Notes: generated by a model not told the origin, from the letters alone. Shown: positions 1 to 7,382, counted from the stretch's first letter. The stretch is DNA of 14,496 nucleotides from Gammaproteobacteria bacterium (GCA_023228645.1 JALOAT010000074.1:1-14496); one strand, 5' to 3'. Made by a program: numbers and translations.

Positions 1-424
1 GCACCGCCTCGGCCAGGGCCGAGGCGCCGTCATAGAGCGAGGCGTTGGCCACGTCCATGCCGGTGAGCGCGCACATCATGCTCTGGAATTCGTAGATGAG
101 CTGCAGCGTGCCCTGGCTCGCCTCAGCCTGATAGGGCGTGTAGGCTGAGTAGAATTCCCCGCGCGTGACGATCTCCCACACCGCCGCCGGCACGTGATGG
201 TCGTAGGCGCCCGCGCCGATGAAACACAAAGGCGCGCCGTCACGCGCCGCCCGTTCGTACATCAGGCGGCTCACCGCCATCTCGTTCATGCCCGCCGGCA
301 GCGCCGCCAGATCCCCCACGCGCAGCGCGCCCGGAATCTCGTCGAACAAGGCCTCGATGCTCTCGACCCCGATGGCCGCGAGCATGGCGCGGATGTCGTC
401 TTCAGTGTGCGGGATGAACGGCAT
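1..424 (-). CDS. gcvPA: Glycine dehydrogenase (decarboxylating) subunit 1, N-terminal part (cut by window edge)
   Basis: Only the first 141 codons are inside the window; the gene runs off the left edge. The start MPFIPHTEDDIRAML and the later stretch YDHHVPAAVWEIVTRGEFYSAYTPY are typical of the N-terminal subunit of the two-subunit P-protein. In that family the protein is about 450 residues and pairs with GcvPB, which carries the PLP lysine. The complex decarboxylates glycine and passes the aminomethyl group to the lipoyl arm of GcvH in the cytoplasm. It is the last visible gene of lipA-gcvT-gcvH-gcvPA; gcvPB would be expected just beyond the edge (inference). The ATG has a weak ribosome site (GAG eight bases upstream). 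The 191-nt gap to gcvH is mostly filled by a paired inverted-repeat element whose left arm ends 32 nt before this start. Confidence 0.95.
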   Translation of the reverse strand, partial: MPFIPHTEDDIRAMLAAIGVESIEALFDEIPGALRVGDLAALPAGMNEMAVSRLMYERAARDGAPLCFIGAGAYDHHVPAAVWEIVTRGEFYSAYTPYQAEASQGTLQLIYEFQSMMCALTGMDVANASLYDGASALAEAV

Positions 425-456
425 CTTCTTCACTCGCCCTTGTGGAGAAAAGCTTG

Positions 457-601
457 AACACGGGGGACACGGGGAACACGGGGAAGCAACAATTCAAAAA
501 ACGTAACACCCCGCATCAGGGCTTCGCAGGTTCGGAATCTGAAGAATTCTCCACGAACATGAAACCCGTTTTTACCCCGTGTTCCCCGTGTCCCCCGTGT
601 T
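457..601. repeat. Paired inverted repeat of 9-nt units, copy 1 (gcvH/gcvPA gap)
   Basis: Two 27-nt arms (457-483 and 575-601) are exact reverse complements. Each arm is three 9-nt units of the form RACACGGGG. The 91-nt spacer between them shows no obvious similarity to the spacers of the other copies. The right arm ends 14 nt from the gcvH stop codon and the left arm ends 32 nt from the gcvPA start. As RNA from the minus strand it could fold into a 27-bp stem, G-rich strand first. There is no T-run after it, so it does not look like an ordinary intrinsic terminator. Confidence 0.9.
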
Positions 602-615
602 AACGCTTTTTGCCT

Positions 616-1011
616 TTAATGGCTCTCGTCGGCCACGACGCGTTCGTAGCCCGCCGCGTCGAGCAGCTTGTCGAGCTCGGCGACGTCGGCGGGCTTGAGG
701 CGGAACAGCCAGCCTTCGCCGTAGGGATCCTTGTTGACCAGGTCAGGGCCGGCGGTGACGGCATCGTTCACGGCGAGCACCTCGCCGGCGATGGGCGCGT
801 ACACGTCGGAGGCGGCCTTCACCGACTCGACCACGGCGCACTCCTTGCCCGCCGTGAGCGTGCGGCCCACATCCGGCAGTTCCACGTAGACCATGTCGCC
901 GAGCAGGTCCTGGGCGTGTTCGGTGATGCCGACGGTGACGCTGCCGTCGGACTCGGCGCGCACCCATTCGTGGCTCTTGGCGTATTTCAGGTTGGCCGGC
1001 ACATTACTCAT
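616..1011 (-). CDS. gcvH: Glycine cleavage system H protein (lipoyl carrier)
   Basis: The 131-residue length matches the GcvH family. The lipoyl attachment site is the ESVKAASD motif, with the modified lysine at K65; the hairpin around it (KECAVVESVK...SDVYAPIAGEV) is the usual biotinyl/lipoyl fold. The C-terminal part contains NKDPYGEGWLFRLK, another family hallmark. GcvH shuttles the aminomethyl intermediate from the P-protein to GcvT and its dihydrolipoyl form to lipoamide dehydrogenase. The start ATG is preceded by GGGAG with suitable spacing. It starts 33 nt after the gcvT stop, so the two are surely co-transcribed. Lipoylation would depend on octanoyl transfer and on LipA, which is encoded upstream in the same direction. 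Confidence 0.98.
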   Translation of the reverse strand: MSNVPANLKYAKSHEWVRAESDGSVTVGITEHAQDLLGDMVYVELPDVGRTLTAGKECAVVESVKAASDVYAPIAGEVLAVNDAVTAGPDLVNKDPYGEGWLFRLKPADVAELDKLLDAAGYERVVADESH

Positions 1012-1044
1012 TGGTTTCTCCCGTTGTTGTTCTCGCGGTGTTGA

Positions 1045-2133
1045 TCAAAGCGCGATGACGGCTCGGCCGTTGCGCACGAAAGGTGGTTTGACGACACGCG
1101 CGGCGAGCAGTCTGCCGCGCACCTCGACCCGACAGCGCCCGCCTGTGCCCGCCGGCACGCGGGCCAAGGCGATGGCGCGGCCCAGGGTCGGCGAAAAGCT
1201 GCCGCTGGTGATCTCGCCCTCGCCGTCATCGATCAGCACGCGCTGATGGGCGCGCAGCACGCCCTGGTCTTCCAGCACCAGGCCGACCAGTTCGCGCGAT
1301 GGTCCCGCGGCGCGCTGTGTCTCGAGGGCGGCCCGGCCCACGAAATCCCGATCAGCCGGCTCGAAGGCGACGGTCCAATCGAGTGCGGCTTCCAGCGGCG
1401 AGACGTCTTCGTCCATGTCCTGGCCGTACAGCGCCAGGCCCGCTTCGAGCCGCAGGGTATCGCGCGCGCCCAGACCGCAGGGGGTGACAGCGCCGGCGTG
1501 GAGACGATGCCACAGGTCTTCCACGTCGTCCGCGGGCAGCATGATCTCGTAGCCGTCCTCGCCGGTGTAACCGGTGCGCGCGATGAACATGTCCTGACCC
1601 GCGTCGACCGCGGCGAATCGGCCCAGCGTCTTCGCGTCCCCGGCCTGTTCGCCGAGCACCGCATGCACCTTGGCGCGCGCATTGGGGCCCTGCACGGCGA
1701 GCATGGCCAGGTCGTCACGCTCCTCGATCGCCACGCCGAAGGAATCACCGTGGCGGCGGAACCAGGCCAGGTCCCTGCCGCGCGTAGCGGCGTTCATCAC
1801 GATGCGGTACCAAGTGTCGCCCATGTAGTAAACGATGAGATCATCGATCACCCCGCCGCTCTCGTTGAGCATGCAGGTGTACAGGGCCTTGCCCGGCTCC
1901 CGCAGCCGCGCCACGTCGTTGGCGAGCAGATAGCGCAGAACATCGCGCACCCGCGCGCCATGCAGATCCACGACGCCCATGTGCGACACGTCGAACATGC
2001 CCGCGTCCCGACGCACCGCATGGTGTTCCTCGATCTGGGAACCGTAATGGATGGGCATCTCCCAGCCGGCGAAATCCACCATTTTGGCGCCGAGCGCCAC
2101 GTGCACGTCGTAGAGCGGTGTGCGATTAGGCAC
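1045..2133 (-). CDS. gcvT: Glycine cleavage system T protein (aminomethyltransferase)
   Basis: GcvT takes the aminomethyl group from GcvH and, with tetrahydrofolate, releases ammonia and 5,10-methylene-THF. Recognisable family segments are RTPLYDVHVALGAKMVDFAGW at the N-terminus (written here as RTPLYDVHV then LGAKMVDFAGW), GGVIDDLIVYY holding the conserved acidic pair, ARTGYTGEDGYEIML, and GLGARDTLRLEAGLALYGQD. Length is about 362 residues, close to the 364 of E. coli. Start choice: an ATG at 2139 is directly abutted by AGGAG with no spacing, whereas the in-frame GTG two codons later (2133) has the same AGGAG at a six-base spacing. I therefore prefer GTG, giving a protein that begins MPNRTPLYD as in other GcvT proteins. 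The gap to lipA upstream is filled by an inverted-repeat element. Confidence 0.97.
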   Translation of the reverse strand: MPNRTPLYDVHVALGAKMVDFAGWEMPIHYGSQIEEHHAVRRDAGMFDVSHMGVVDLHGARVRDVLRYLLANDVARLREPGKALYTCMLNESGGVIDDLIVYYMGDTWYRIVMNAATRGRDLAWFRRHGDSFGVAIEERDDLAMLAVQGPNARAKVHAVLGEQAGDAKTLGRFAAVDAGQDMFIARTGYTGEDGYEIMLPADDVEDLWHRLHAGAVTPCGLGARDTLRLEAGLALYGQDMDEDVSPLEAALDWTVAFEPADRDFVGRAALETQRAAGPSRELVGLVLEDQGVLRAHQRVLIDDGEGEITSGSFSPTLGRAIALARVPAGTGGRCRVEVRGRLLAARVVKPPFVRNGRAVIAL

Positions 2134-2144
2134 GTGCATCTCCT
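2134..2144 (-). promoter_or_regulatory. Ribosome binding site that decides the gcvT start
   Basis: On the minus strand the sequence reads AGGAG-ATGCAC-GTG. The AGGAG touches the upstream ATG (zero spacing, unusable) and sits six bases before the GTG at 2133, which is therefore the more likely start codon. Confidence 0.6.
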
Positions 2145-2160
2145 ATTGTTTGAAGAAGAA

Positions 2161-2296
2161 TAACCACGGGGGACACGGGGAACACGGGGTTCGATACATG
2201 TACATCCCGCCGGACGTTCACGCACCCGTAGTCAGCAGATGAGGCAACGCAACCAAACATTTCTCCCCCCCGTGTCCCCCGTGTCCCCCGTGGTTA
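2161..2296. repeat. Paired inverted repeat of 9-nt units, copy 2 (lipA/gcvT gap)
   Basis: Arms at 2161-2189 and 2268-2296 are reverse complements over 29 nt with a single mismatch. They carry the same RACACGGGG 9-nt units as copy 1, with a terminal TAACCACGG. The spacer is 78 nt and unrelated by eye to the other spacers. The right arm contains the lipA stop codon (2294-2296), and the left arm ends 27 nt before the preferred gcvT start. It occupies nearly all of the intergenic gap. Confidence 0.9.
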
Positions 2297-3196
2297 ATTC
2301 TTTTCTTCCGCGTGGTAGGAACTGCGCACCATGGGGCCGGCCTTGATCCAGGCAAAGCCCAGGGCGCGGGCCTCGGCTTCGTAGCGGGCGAAGGCGTCGG
2401 GATGGACGTATTCGCGGACCGCCAGATGATAGCGCGATGGACGCAGGTATTGGCCGATCGCCAGGCGGGTCACGCCGGCGTTGCGCAGATCGCGCATCAC
2501 GGCAATCACTTCCTTGAACGCCTCTCCCAGGCCGAGCATGAGGGCGGACTTGGCCTCCACGCCGGGCCGGGCCGCCGCCAGTTCCAGCAGGCGCAGGGAA
2601 CGCGCGTATTTCGCGCCCTTGCGCACGCTGCGGTACAGCGACGGCACGGTCTCCACATTGTGGCCGAACACCAGCGCTGCGCCGTCCACGGCGGCCACGA
2701 TGCGCTCCACCGCGGCCTCCTGCACGCCGCGGAAATCGGGGGTGAGGATCTCGAGGCCCATGGCGGGTTGGCACGCGCGCAGTTCCCGCAGGGTTTCGGC
2801 GAAGGCGCCCGCGCCGCCGTCCGGCAGGTCGTCGCGGTTCACCGAGGTGAGCACCACGTAGTCCAGCCCCAGAGCCGCCACCGCCTCAGCCACGCGGCGC
2901 GGTTCATCGGGATCGACTGCGGGCGGACGACCGGTCTTCACGTTGCAGAAACCGCAGGCGCGGGTGCAGGTGTCGCCCAGCAGCATGAAGGTGGCCGTGC
3001 CTTTGCTCCAGCACTCGCCGCGATTGGGGCAGCGCGCCTCCTCGCACACCGTATGCAAGCGCCCACTATGCACCGCGGCCGCGGTGCCGGCGTAATTACC
3101 GCCGGCCAGGGATTGGCGTACCCACGGCGGCATGCGGCCCGCGTTCGGTTCGGCCGAGTGATCGAAGACGGGAATGGGAAAGGGGCTGTGGGCCAT
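2294..3196 (-). CDS. lipA: Lipoyl synthase (radical SAM)
   Basis: LipA inserts two sulfurs into a protein-bound octanoyl group, making lipoyl. The 300-residue protein has all diagnostic elements: the auxiliary-cluster cysteines C51-X4-C56-X5-C62 (in CEEARCPNRGEC), the radical SAM cluster C77-X3-C81-X2-C84 (in CTRACGFC), and the C-terminal RSSYH motif at 291-295. The ATG at 3196 is preceded by AGGA at six bases; the frame stays open further upstream but without such a site. It heads the cluster with gcvT, gcvH and gcvPA; GcvH is a direct client of the pathway. No lipB is in the window. A possible leader hairpin lies at 3223-3248 (10-bp stem, one G-U pair, 6-nt loop); it lacks a T-run and I recognise no riboswitch in it. 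Confidence 0.97.
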   Translation of the reverse strand: MAHSPFPIPVFDHSAEPNAGRMPPWVRQSLAGGNYAGTAAAVHSGRLHTVCEEARCPNRGECWSKGTATFMLLGDTCTRACGFCNVKTGRPPAVDPDEPRRVAEAVAALGLDYVVLTSVNRDDLPDGGAGAFAETLRELRACQPAMGLEILTPDFRGVQEAAVERIVAAVDGAALVFGHNVETVPSLYRSVRKGAKYARSLRLLELAAARPGVEAKSALMLGLGEAFKEVIAVMRDLRNAGVTRLAIGQYLRPSRYHLAVREYVHPDAFARYEAEARALGFAWIKAGPMVRSSYHAEEKN

Positions 3197-3336
3197 GCAC
3201 GTTCCTGCAAGAAATGAAGAGGGCGACGAAAGTCTGGCCTTTCGCCGCGCCGCTGTCCTTGCCCCGGGGATAGGGGCGCCGCTTATGCTAACCGAGGCGG
3301 GGGAATGGTCACCACAACAGAGACGGCGCACCGCCC

Positions 3337-3422
3337 GTAGGCGCCCACACCGTGGGCGAATGCCTTTCCTATCACCGGCGGTTACCGAAACCGCATTCGC
3401 CGACAGTGTCGGCGCCTACAGC
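3337..3422. repeat. REP-like double palindrome, copy A (between fbpC and lipA)
   Basis: Two palindromes lie head to head. The first is built on GCCCAC/GTGGGC with flanking GTAGGC and GAATGC; the second is built on GCCGACA/TGTCGGC with flanking GCATTC and GCCTAC. They are joined by a central part containing CCGGCGGTT and CCGAAACCGC. The same ~85-bp unit recurs in inverted orientation at 7383-7465, differing at roughly a dozen positions by eye. It starts 17 nt after the fbpC stop and could protect or terminate that message. Confidence 0.85.
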
Positions 3423-3438
3423 AAACCGCCCCGCATGA

Positions 3439-4506
3439 TCACGAGGCGAGCCGCATTACCTGCATGGCCTCCGCGCGCGGGAACATCACCAGGTGATCGG
3501 CGTGCAGCCGCAGGAACACCTGCCCGCCCACGGCATGGGCGTTGTGGCTGTGGGTGAGGCACAGCACCCGGGCGCCGCTGGGCAGGCGCAGGGTGTAGAG
3601 ATACTCGGCGCCGCGGAAGGCGCGATCGATCACCTCTGCCCTCAAGCCGTGTTCAACCAGGGTCACGTCGTCCGGGCGAATGAGCACCTCCATCTCACAA
3701 CCGGGGCGGCACCCCACCGGCAGGTCGCCGTCGATCAGGCCCAGTTCGGTTTCCACCCGCCGTCCCTCACGCACGATGCCCGGCAGCAGCACACCCTGGC
3801 CGATGAAGTCGGCCACGAAGCGGTCGGCGGGCCGGTGGTAGAGGTCGTAGGCGGCGTCCCATTGGACGATACGCCCGGCGTGCATGACGCCGATCTGATC
3901 GGCCCAGGCGAAGGCCTCCAGTTGATCGTGGGTGACCATGAGCGCCGTGGTGCCCTCCTGCTGAAGGATGGCGCGCACCTCGCGCGCCAGACCCTCGCGC
4001 AGTTCCACGTCCAGGCCGGAGAACGGCTCGTCCAGCAGCAGCAGGCGCGGCCGCGGCGCCAGTGCGCGGCCCAGGGCGACCCGCTGCTGCTGACCGCCGG
4101 AGAGCTGGTGCGGATACATCGCCCCGGCATCCGGCAGGCCGATGATCTCCAGCAACTGCCCGATGCGCGCCTTGCGCTCGGCTCGCGACCAGCCGCGCAG
4201 GCCGAAGCCCATGTTGTCGGCCACGGAGAGGTGCGGAAACAGGGCGAAATCCTGGAACACCATGCCCACGCCGCGACGCTCGGGCGCCAGGGTGTAGCCC
4301 GGCTCGCTGACGGTCTCGCCGCCCAGTCGGATGCGTCCCCCACGCACTGGCTCGAAGCCCGCCACGGCACGCAGCAAAGTGGTCTTGCCGCAGCCGCTCG
4401 GGCCGAGCAGACAGCCCAGGCTGCCTGGTTCGAGGCAGAAACCGGTCTCCTGCACAACAAGCTTTGCCCCGTAACCCACGGTGACGGTGTCCACTTCAAG
4501 TCGCAT
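3439..4506 (-). CDS. fbpC: Fe(III) ABC transporter ATP-binding protein
   Basis: This is the ATPase of the periplasmic ferric-iron importer. The 355-residue protein shows Walker A GPSGCGKTT (35-43), Q-loop Q85, the signature LSGGQQQRVALGRAL (from 135), Walker B LLLLDEP (155-161) and the switch histidine H193. A C-terminal TOBE-type region (about 275-345) is as in FbpC/PotA-like subunits. It is the third gene of fbpA-fbpB-fbpC; its start overlaps the end of the permease gene by 11 nt, pointing to translational coupling. The motifs themselves only prove an importer ATPase. The ferric substrate is inferred from the binding protein, the FbpB-like permease and the Fur-like operator upstream of the operon; thiamine or spermidine/putrescine importers are the main alternatives. 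Confidence 0.93.
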   Translation of the reverse strand: MRLEVDTVTVGYGAKLVVQETGFCLEPGSLGCLLGPSGCGKTTLLRAVAGFEPVRGGRIRLGGETVSEPGYTLAPERRGVGMVFQDFALFPHLSVADNMGFGLRGWSRAERKARIGQLLEIIGLPDAGAMYPHQLSGGQQQRVALGRALAPRPRLLLLDEPFSGLDVELREGLAREVRAILQQEGTTALMVTHDQLEAFAWADQIGVMHAGRIVQWDAAYDLYHRPADRFVADFIGQGVLLPGIVREGRRVETELGLIDGDLPVGCRPGCEMEVLIRPDDVTLVEHGLRAEVIDRAFRGAEYLYTLRLPSGARVLCLTHSHNAHAVGGQVFLRLHADHLVMFPRAEAMQVMRLAS

Positions 4507-6184
4507 GTCTCTCTCCCGTGCGGGCGATGGCCCGCGACAACAGCACCACGGGCACGATGCCCGCCAGCACGATGGCGAGTGCCGCGCCCGAGGCGTCGGC
4601 CAGGCGCTCGTCCGAGGCCAGTTCGTAGGTGCGCACCGCGAGGGTGTTGAAGTTGAAGGGGCGCAGGATGAGCGTGGCCGGCAGTTCTTTCAGCACGTCC
4701 ACGAACACCAGCAGCACCGCCGTGAGCAGGGTGCCGCCCATGAGCGGCGCGTGGATCTCGCGCAGCACCTGCCACGGACGGCGGCCGAGGGAGCGGGCGG
4801 CATCGTCCATGGACAGGCGGATGCGGCCGAGGCCGGCCTCCACGGTCTGTAACGACACCGCCAGGAAGCGCACGGCGTAGGCGAACAGCAGGGCGAACAG
4901 CGTGCCCGACAGCAGCAGGCCGGTGGACAGACCCAGCTGGGCGCGCGCCCAGCCGTCCACGGTGTTATCCAGCCAGGCGAAGGGCAGCATGACGCCGATG
5001 GCGATCACCGTGCCGGGCACGGCATAACCGAGGCCCGCGACGTTCACCGCGGCGTGCATGAGCGGCGATGGCCGCAGGCGCCGGCCGTAGGCCATGACCA
5101 GGGCGAGCAGCAGCACCATGAGCGCCGCCGCCACCGCGAGCAGCAGGCTGTTGCGCATGAGTTCGAGGAAACGTGCATCCAGCAGGGCCGTGCCCGTCTG
5201 CCAGGCCCAGGCCGCCAACTGCGCGGCGGGAATCAGAAACCCCAGGGCCAGCGGCGCGAAACAGGCGCCCGCGGCAATCCAGCCGCGCGCACCACGCAAG
5301 CGGAACGGTGCGGCGCGGCGACGCGCGCCGCCCTGGTGGTAGCGCGCCTGCCGCCGCGACCAGCGCTCCAGCAGGATCAGCAGGAACACGAAGCCGAGCA
5401 ACACGGCCGCCAGCTGCGCCGCGGCGGTGGCGTCGCCAAAGCCGAACCAGGTGCGGAAGATGCCCGTGGTGAAGGTGTCCACGCCGAAGTACTGCACCGT
5501 GCCGTAGTCGGCCAGGGTCTCCATGAGGGCCAGGGACAGGCCGGTGATCACCGCGGGACGGGCCAACGGCAGGGCCACGGTGAAGAACCCGCGCCACGCC
5601 CCCGCGCCCAGGGTGCGGGCGGCCTCCAGGGCGCCGGCGGACTGCTCCAGGAAGGCGGCGCGTGCGAGCAGGTAGACATAGGGGTAGAGCACGAAAGACA
5701 GCATGGCCACGGCCCCCGGCAGGGAGCGCACCTCGGGGAACCAGTAGTCGCCCCAGGACCAGCCGAAGCCCTCGCGCAACAGCACCTGCACCGGCCCGGC
5801 CACGTCCAGCAGGCCGGTGTAGGTGTAGGCGATGATGTAGGCCGGCATGGCCATGGGCAGCAGCAGCGCCCACTGGAACACCCGCCGGCCCGGGAACTCG
5901 CACATGGCCACCAGCCAGGCCGTGGTCACGCCCATGGAGAGCGTGCCCGCGGCCACGCCGGCCATGAGCAGCAGGGAGTTGATGACGTAATCGGCCAGCA
6001 CGGTTTCGGCGAGGTGAGTCCACACCTCGCCGGCCGGCTCGGCCAGGTTCGCCACCACCACCAGCACCGGCAGCGCCAGCACCAGGGCGAGCGCGCCCAC
6101 CCCGAGGCCCCAGGGGCTGGGGCGCGCAGCGAGACGCATGAAGGTGGCGGCGGTCACGGGCGTGGGATCACTTCCAGCCGGCAC
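4496..6184 (-). CDS. fbpB: Fe(III) ABC transporter permease (fused two-domain)
   Basis: An inner-membrane protein of up to 562 residues with two copies of the binding-protein-dependent transport domain. The two EAA loops that contact the ATPase are EAARTLGAGAWRGFF (from 187) and DDAARSLGRRPWQVLRE (from 460). The single-chain double domain of about 540-560 residues, and a C-terminal segment such as LKELPATLILRPFNFNTLA, are typical of FbpB/SfuB permeases. Many hydrophobic spans are visible, the first at about 27-47. Start is uncertain: the longest frame begins with GTG at 6184, overlapping fbpA by 17 nt; a GTG at 6157 and an ATG at 6139 are alternatives, none with a strong ribosome site. Overlap with fbpA supports coupled translation. 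Confidence 0.93.
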   Translation of the reverse strand: MPAGSDPTPVTAATFMRLAARPSPWGLGVGALALVLALPVLVVVANLAEPAGEVWTHLAETVLADYVINSLLLMAGVAAGTLSMGVTTAWLVAMCEFPGRRVFQWALLLPMAMPAYIIAYTYTGLLDVAGPVQVLLREGFGWSWGDYWFPEVRSLPGAVAMLSFVLYPYVYLLARAAFLEQSAGALEAARTLGAGAWRGFFTVALPLARPAVITGLSLALMETLADYGTVQYFGVDTFTTGIFRTWFGFGDATAAAQLAAVLLGFVFLLILLERWSRRQARYHQGGARRRAAPFRLRGARGWIAAGACFAPLALGFLIPAAQLAAWAWQTGTALLDARFLELMRNSLLLAVAAALMVLLLALVMAYGRRLRPSPLMHAAVNVAGLGYAVPGTVIAIGVMLPFAWLDNTVDGWARAQLGLSTGLLLSGTLFALLFAYAVRFLAVSLQTVEAGLGRIRLSMDDAARSLGRRPWQVLREIHAPLMGGTLLTAVLLVFVDVLKELPATLILRPFNFNTLAVRTYELASDERLADASGAALAIVLAGIVPVVLLSRAIARTGERHAT

Positions 6185-7196
6185 GGTCCATGAGCCGGAC
6201 CGCGGCGCCGTTCAGCTCGCCCAGTTTCCCCATGGGCAGCCCATCGGCCTTGAAGCGTCCGAAGCTTTCGAGCGTGGCGTTCCATGGCACGCCCGGCTTC
6301 ACGGGATATTCGAAATTGCCCTCGGCATACCAGCGCTGGGCCTCATCACTGACCAGGAACTCCATCAGGCGCACGGCCTCCGCCTTGTGCTTTGCCGCCG
6401 CGGTGAGGCCCACGCCGCTCACGTTAACGTGCACGCCACGGCCCTGCTGGTCGGGCCAGAACACCGCCAGCTTCTCGGCGGCCGCGCGGTCGACCGGGTC
6501 AGCGCCGGTGAGCATGGCGCCCACGTAGTAGGTGTTGGCGATGGCGAGGTCGCACTGGCCGGCGGCCGCGGCCTTGATCTGGTCGCGGTCGCCGCCGGCG
6601 GGCTTGCGGGCGAAGTTCTTCACCAGACCGTCGACCCAGGCGGCCGCGCCCTCCTCGCCCTCGTGGGCGATCAGTGCCGCCACCATGGACTGGTTGTAGA
6701 TGTTGTCGGACGAGCGCACGCACACGCGCTTTTTCCAGCGCGGGTCGGCGAGGTCCGCGTAGCCGGACAGCGCCTTCGGGTCCACCCTGTCCTTCACGTA
6801 CCAGATGGGGCGGGCGCGCAGGGACAGGCCGAACCAGTGGTTCTGCGGGTCGCGGTAAGAGGCCGGAATGGCCGCATCCAGGGTCGCCGAATCCACCGGC
6901 TGCAGTACGCCCGCCGCCTTGGCGCGGTGCAACCGCCCTGCGTCGGCAGTGATGAGCAGGTCCGCCGGGCTGTTTGCCCCCTCGCTCACCAGGCGCTGGA
7001 TCAGGGCGTCATCCTTGCCCGTGACCAGGTTGACCCGGACGCCGGTCTGCGCCGTGAAGCGCTCCAGCAGCGGCCGGATCAAGTCTTCCTTGCGGGATGA
7101 GTAAACGTTCACCTCGCCCGCAGGCGCGGCCGCCGCGCTCACCGCGGTGGCCAACATCAGAGACAAAGACAAAGGCAGGAGGAAAAGGCCGCGCAT
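6168..7196 (-). CDS. fbpA: Periplasmic Fe(III)-binding protein of the ABC importer
   Basis: This 342-residue protein binds ferric iron in the periplasm and delivers it to FbpB. The first ~24 residues (MRGLFLLPLSLSLMLATAVS then AAAA) are a signal peptide. The mature part starts with VNVYSSRKEDLIRPLLERF, the usual opening of this family. The adjacent tyrosines in NTYYVGAM (Y223-Y224) correspond to the iron-ligand tyrosine pair of FbpA. The histidine ligand of Haemophilus FbpA seems replaced (SSRKED), as in the FutA/IdiA branch. The ATG at 7196 follows AAGG at nine bases and gives a proper signal peptide; a TTG eleven codons upstream is less likely. It leads the operon and has its own promoter with a Fur-like operator. 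Confidence 0.94.
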   Translation of the reverse strand: MRGLFLLPLSLSLMLATAVSAAAAPAGEVNVYSSRKEDLIRPLLERFTAQTGVRVNLVTGKDDALIQRLVSEGANSPADLLITADAGRLHRAKAAGVLQPVDSATLDAAIPASYRDPQNHWFGLSLRARPIWYVKDRVDPKALSGYADLADPRWKKRVCVRSSDNIYNQSMVAALIAHEGEEGAAAWVDGLVKNFARKPAGGDRDQIKAAAAGQCDLAIANTYYVGAMLTGADPVDRAAAEKLAVFWPDQQGRGVHVNVSGVGLTAAAKHKAEAVRLMEFLVSDEAQRWYAEGNFEYPVKPGVPWNATLESFGRFKADGLPMGKLGELNGAAVRLMDRAGWK

Positions 7197-7226
7197 GGTT
7201 CGATACCTTCCAGAAGGATTCAGACG

Positions 7227-7249
7227 CAAACGCGAACTATTCTCGTTTG
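7227..7249 (-). promoter_or_regulatory. Fur-like operator upstream of fbpA
   Basis: A 23-bp near-perfect palindrome with half-sites CAAACGnGAA and TTCnCGTTTG around a 3-nt centre; 9 of 11 pairs match. Its minus-strand core CGAGAATAGTTCGCG resembles the 7-1-7 Fur box TGAGAATnATTCTCA, matching 6 of 7 positions in one half and 4 of 7 in the other. It overlaps the predicted -10 element, so a bound repressor would block the promoter. Confidence 0.7.
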
Positions 7250-7267
7250 TGGAGCGGAATAATTCAA
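7239..7267 (-). promoter_or_regulatory. Predicted sigma-70 promoter of fbpABC
   Basis: On the minus strand a -35-like TTGAAT (7262-7267) is followed by a 17-nt spacer and a -10-like GAGAAT (7239-7244). The -10 lies inside the Fur-like palindrome and about 40 nt upstream of the fbpA start codon. Confidence 0.55.
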
Positions 7268-7336
7268 CCGTTGGAAATGCGTGGGAATTAGAGATCGGGC
7301 AGGCCTTCGAGCCTTTCGAACAGCGGTTCGAAAGAC

Positions 7337-7366
7337 AATTCGCCCACGCTGTGGGCTCCTACGGAG
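7337..7366. repeat. Single REP-like palindrome unit
   Basis: Contains TTCGCCCAC, a short loop and GTGGGCTCCTAC, the same half-unit as found in the larger double palindromes at 3337-3422 and 7383-7465. It lies between the fbpA promoter and the nhaP-side double palindrome. Confidence 0.7.
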
Positions 7367-7382
7367 GTCCCCGAAAACGTTA

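Noticed and set aside
457..601. CRISPR array or G-quadruplex reading of the RACACGGGG units
   Set aside because: Units are 9 nt with no spacers and the two arms are inverted, so it is not CRISPR. Each arm has only three G-runs of four or more, one short of an intramolecular quadruplex.
1246..2163. Long plus-strand open frame opposite gcvT
   Set aside because: High-GC shadow of a certain gene; translation is rich in His, Arg and Gly with no family features. The same applies to 610-1044, 2312-3217, 9035-10174, 10244-11107 and other plus-strand frames opposite real genes.
3197..3336. Possible riboswitch in the lipA leader
   Set aside because: Glycine riboswitches are often linked to gcv genes, so I looked here and in front of gcvT. 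I found only a plain hairpin at 3223-3248 and no recognisable glycine-aptamer core; the gcvT gap is taken up by the inverted repeat.
3493..4650. 385-residue plus-strand open frame opposite fbpC
   Set aside because: It lies antisense to a fully motif-supported ATPase, lacks a ribosome site and has unnatural composition.
5054..6193. 379-residue plus-strand open frame opposite fbpB
   Set aside because: Low-complexity Gln/His/Gly/Arg translation of a membrane-protein antisense strand; a common artefact in GC-rich DNA.
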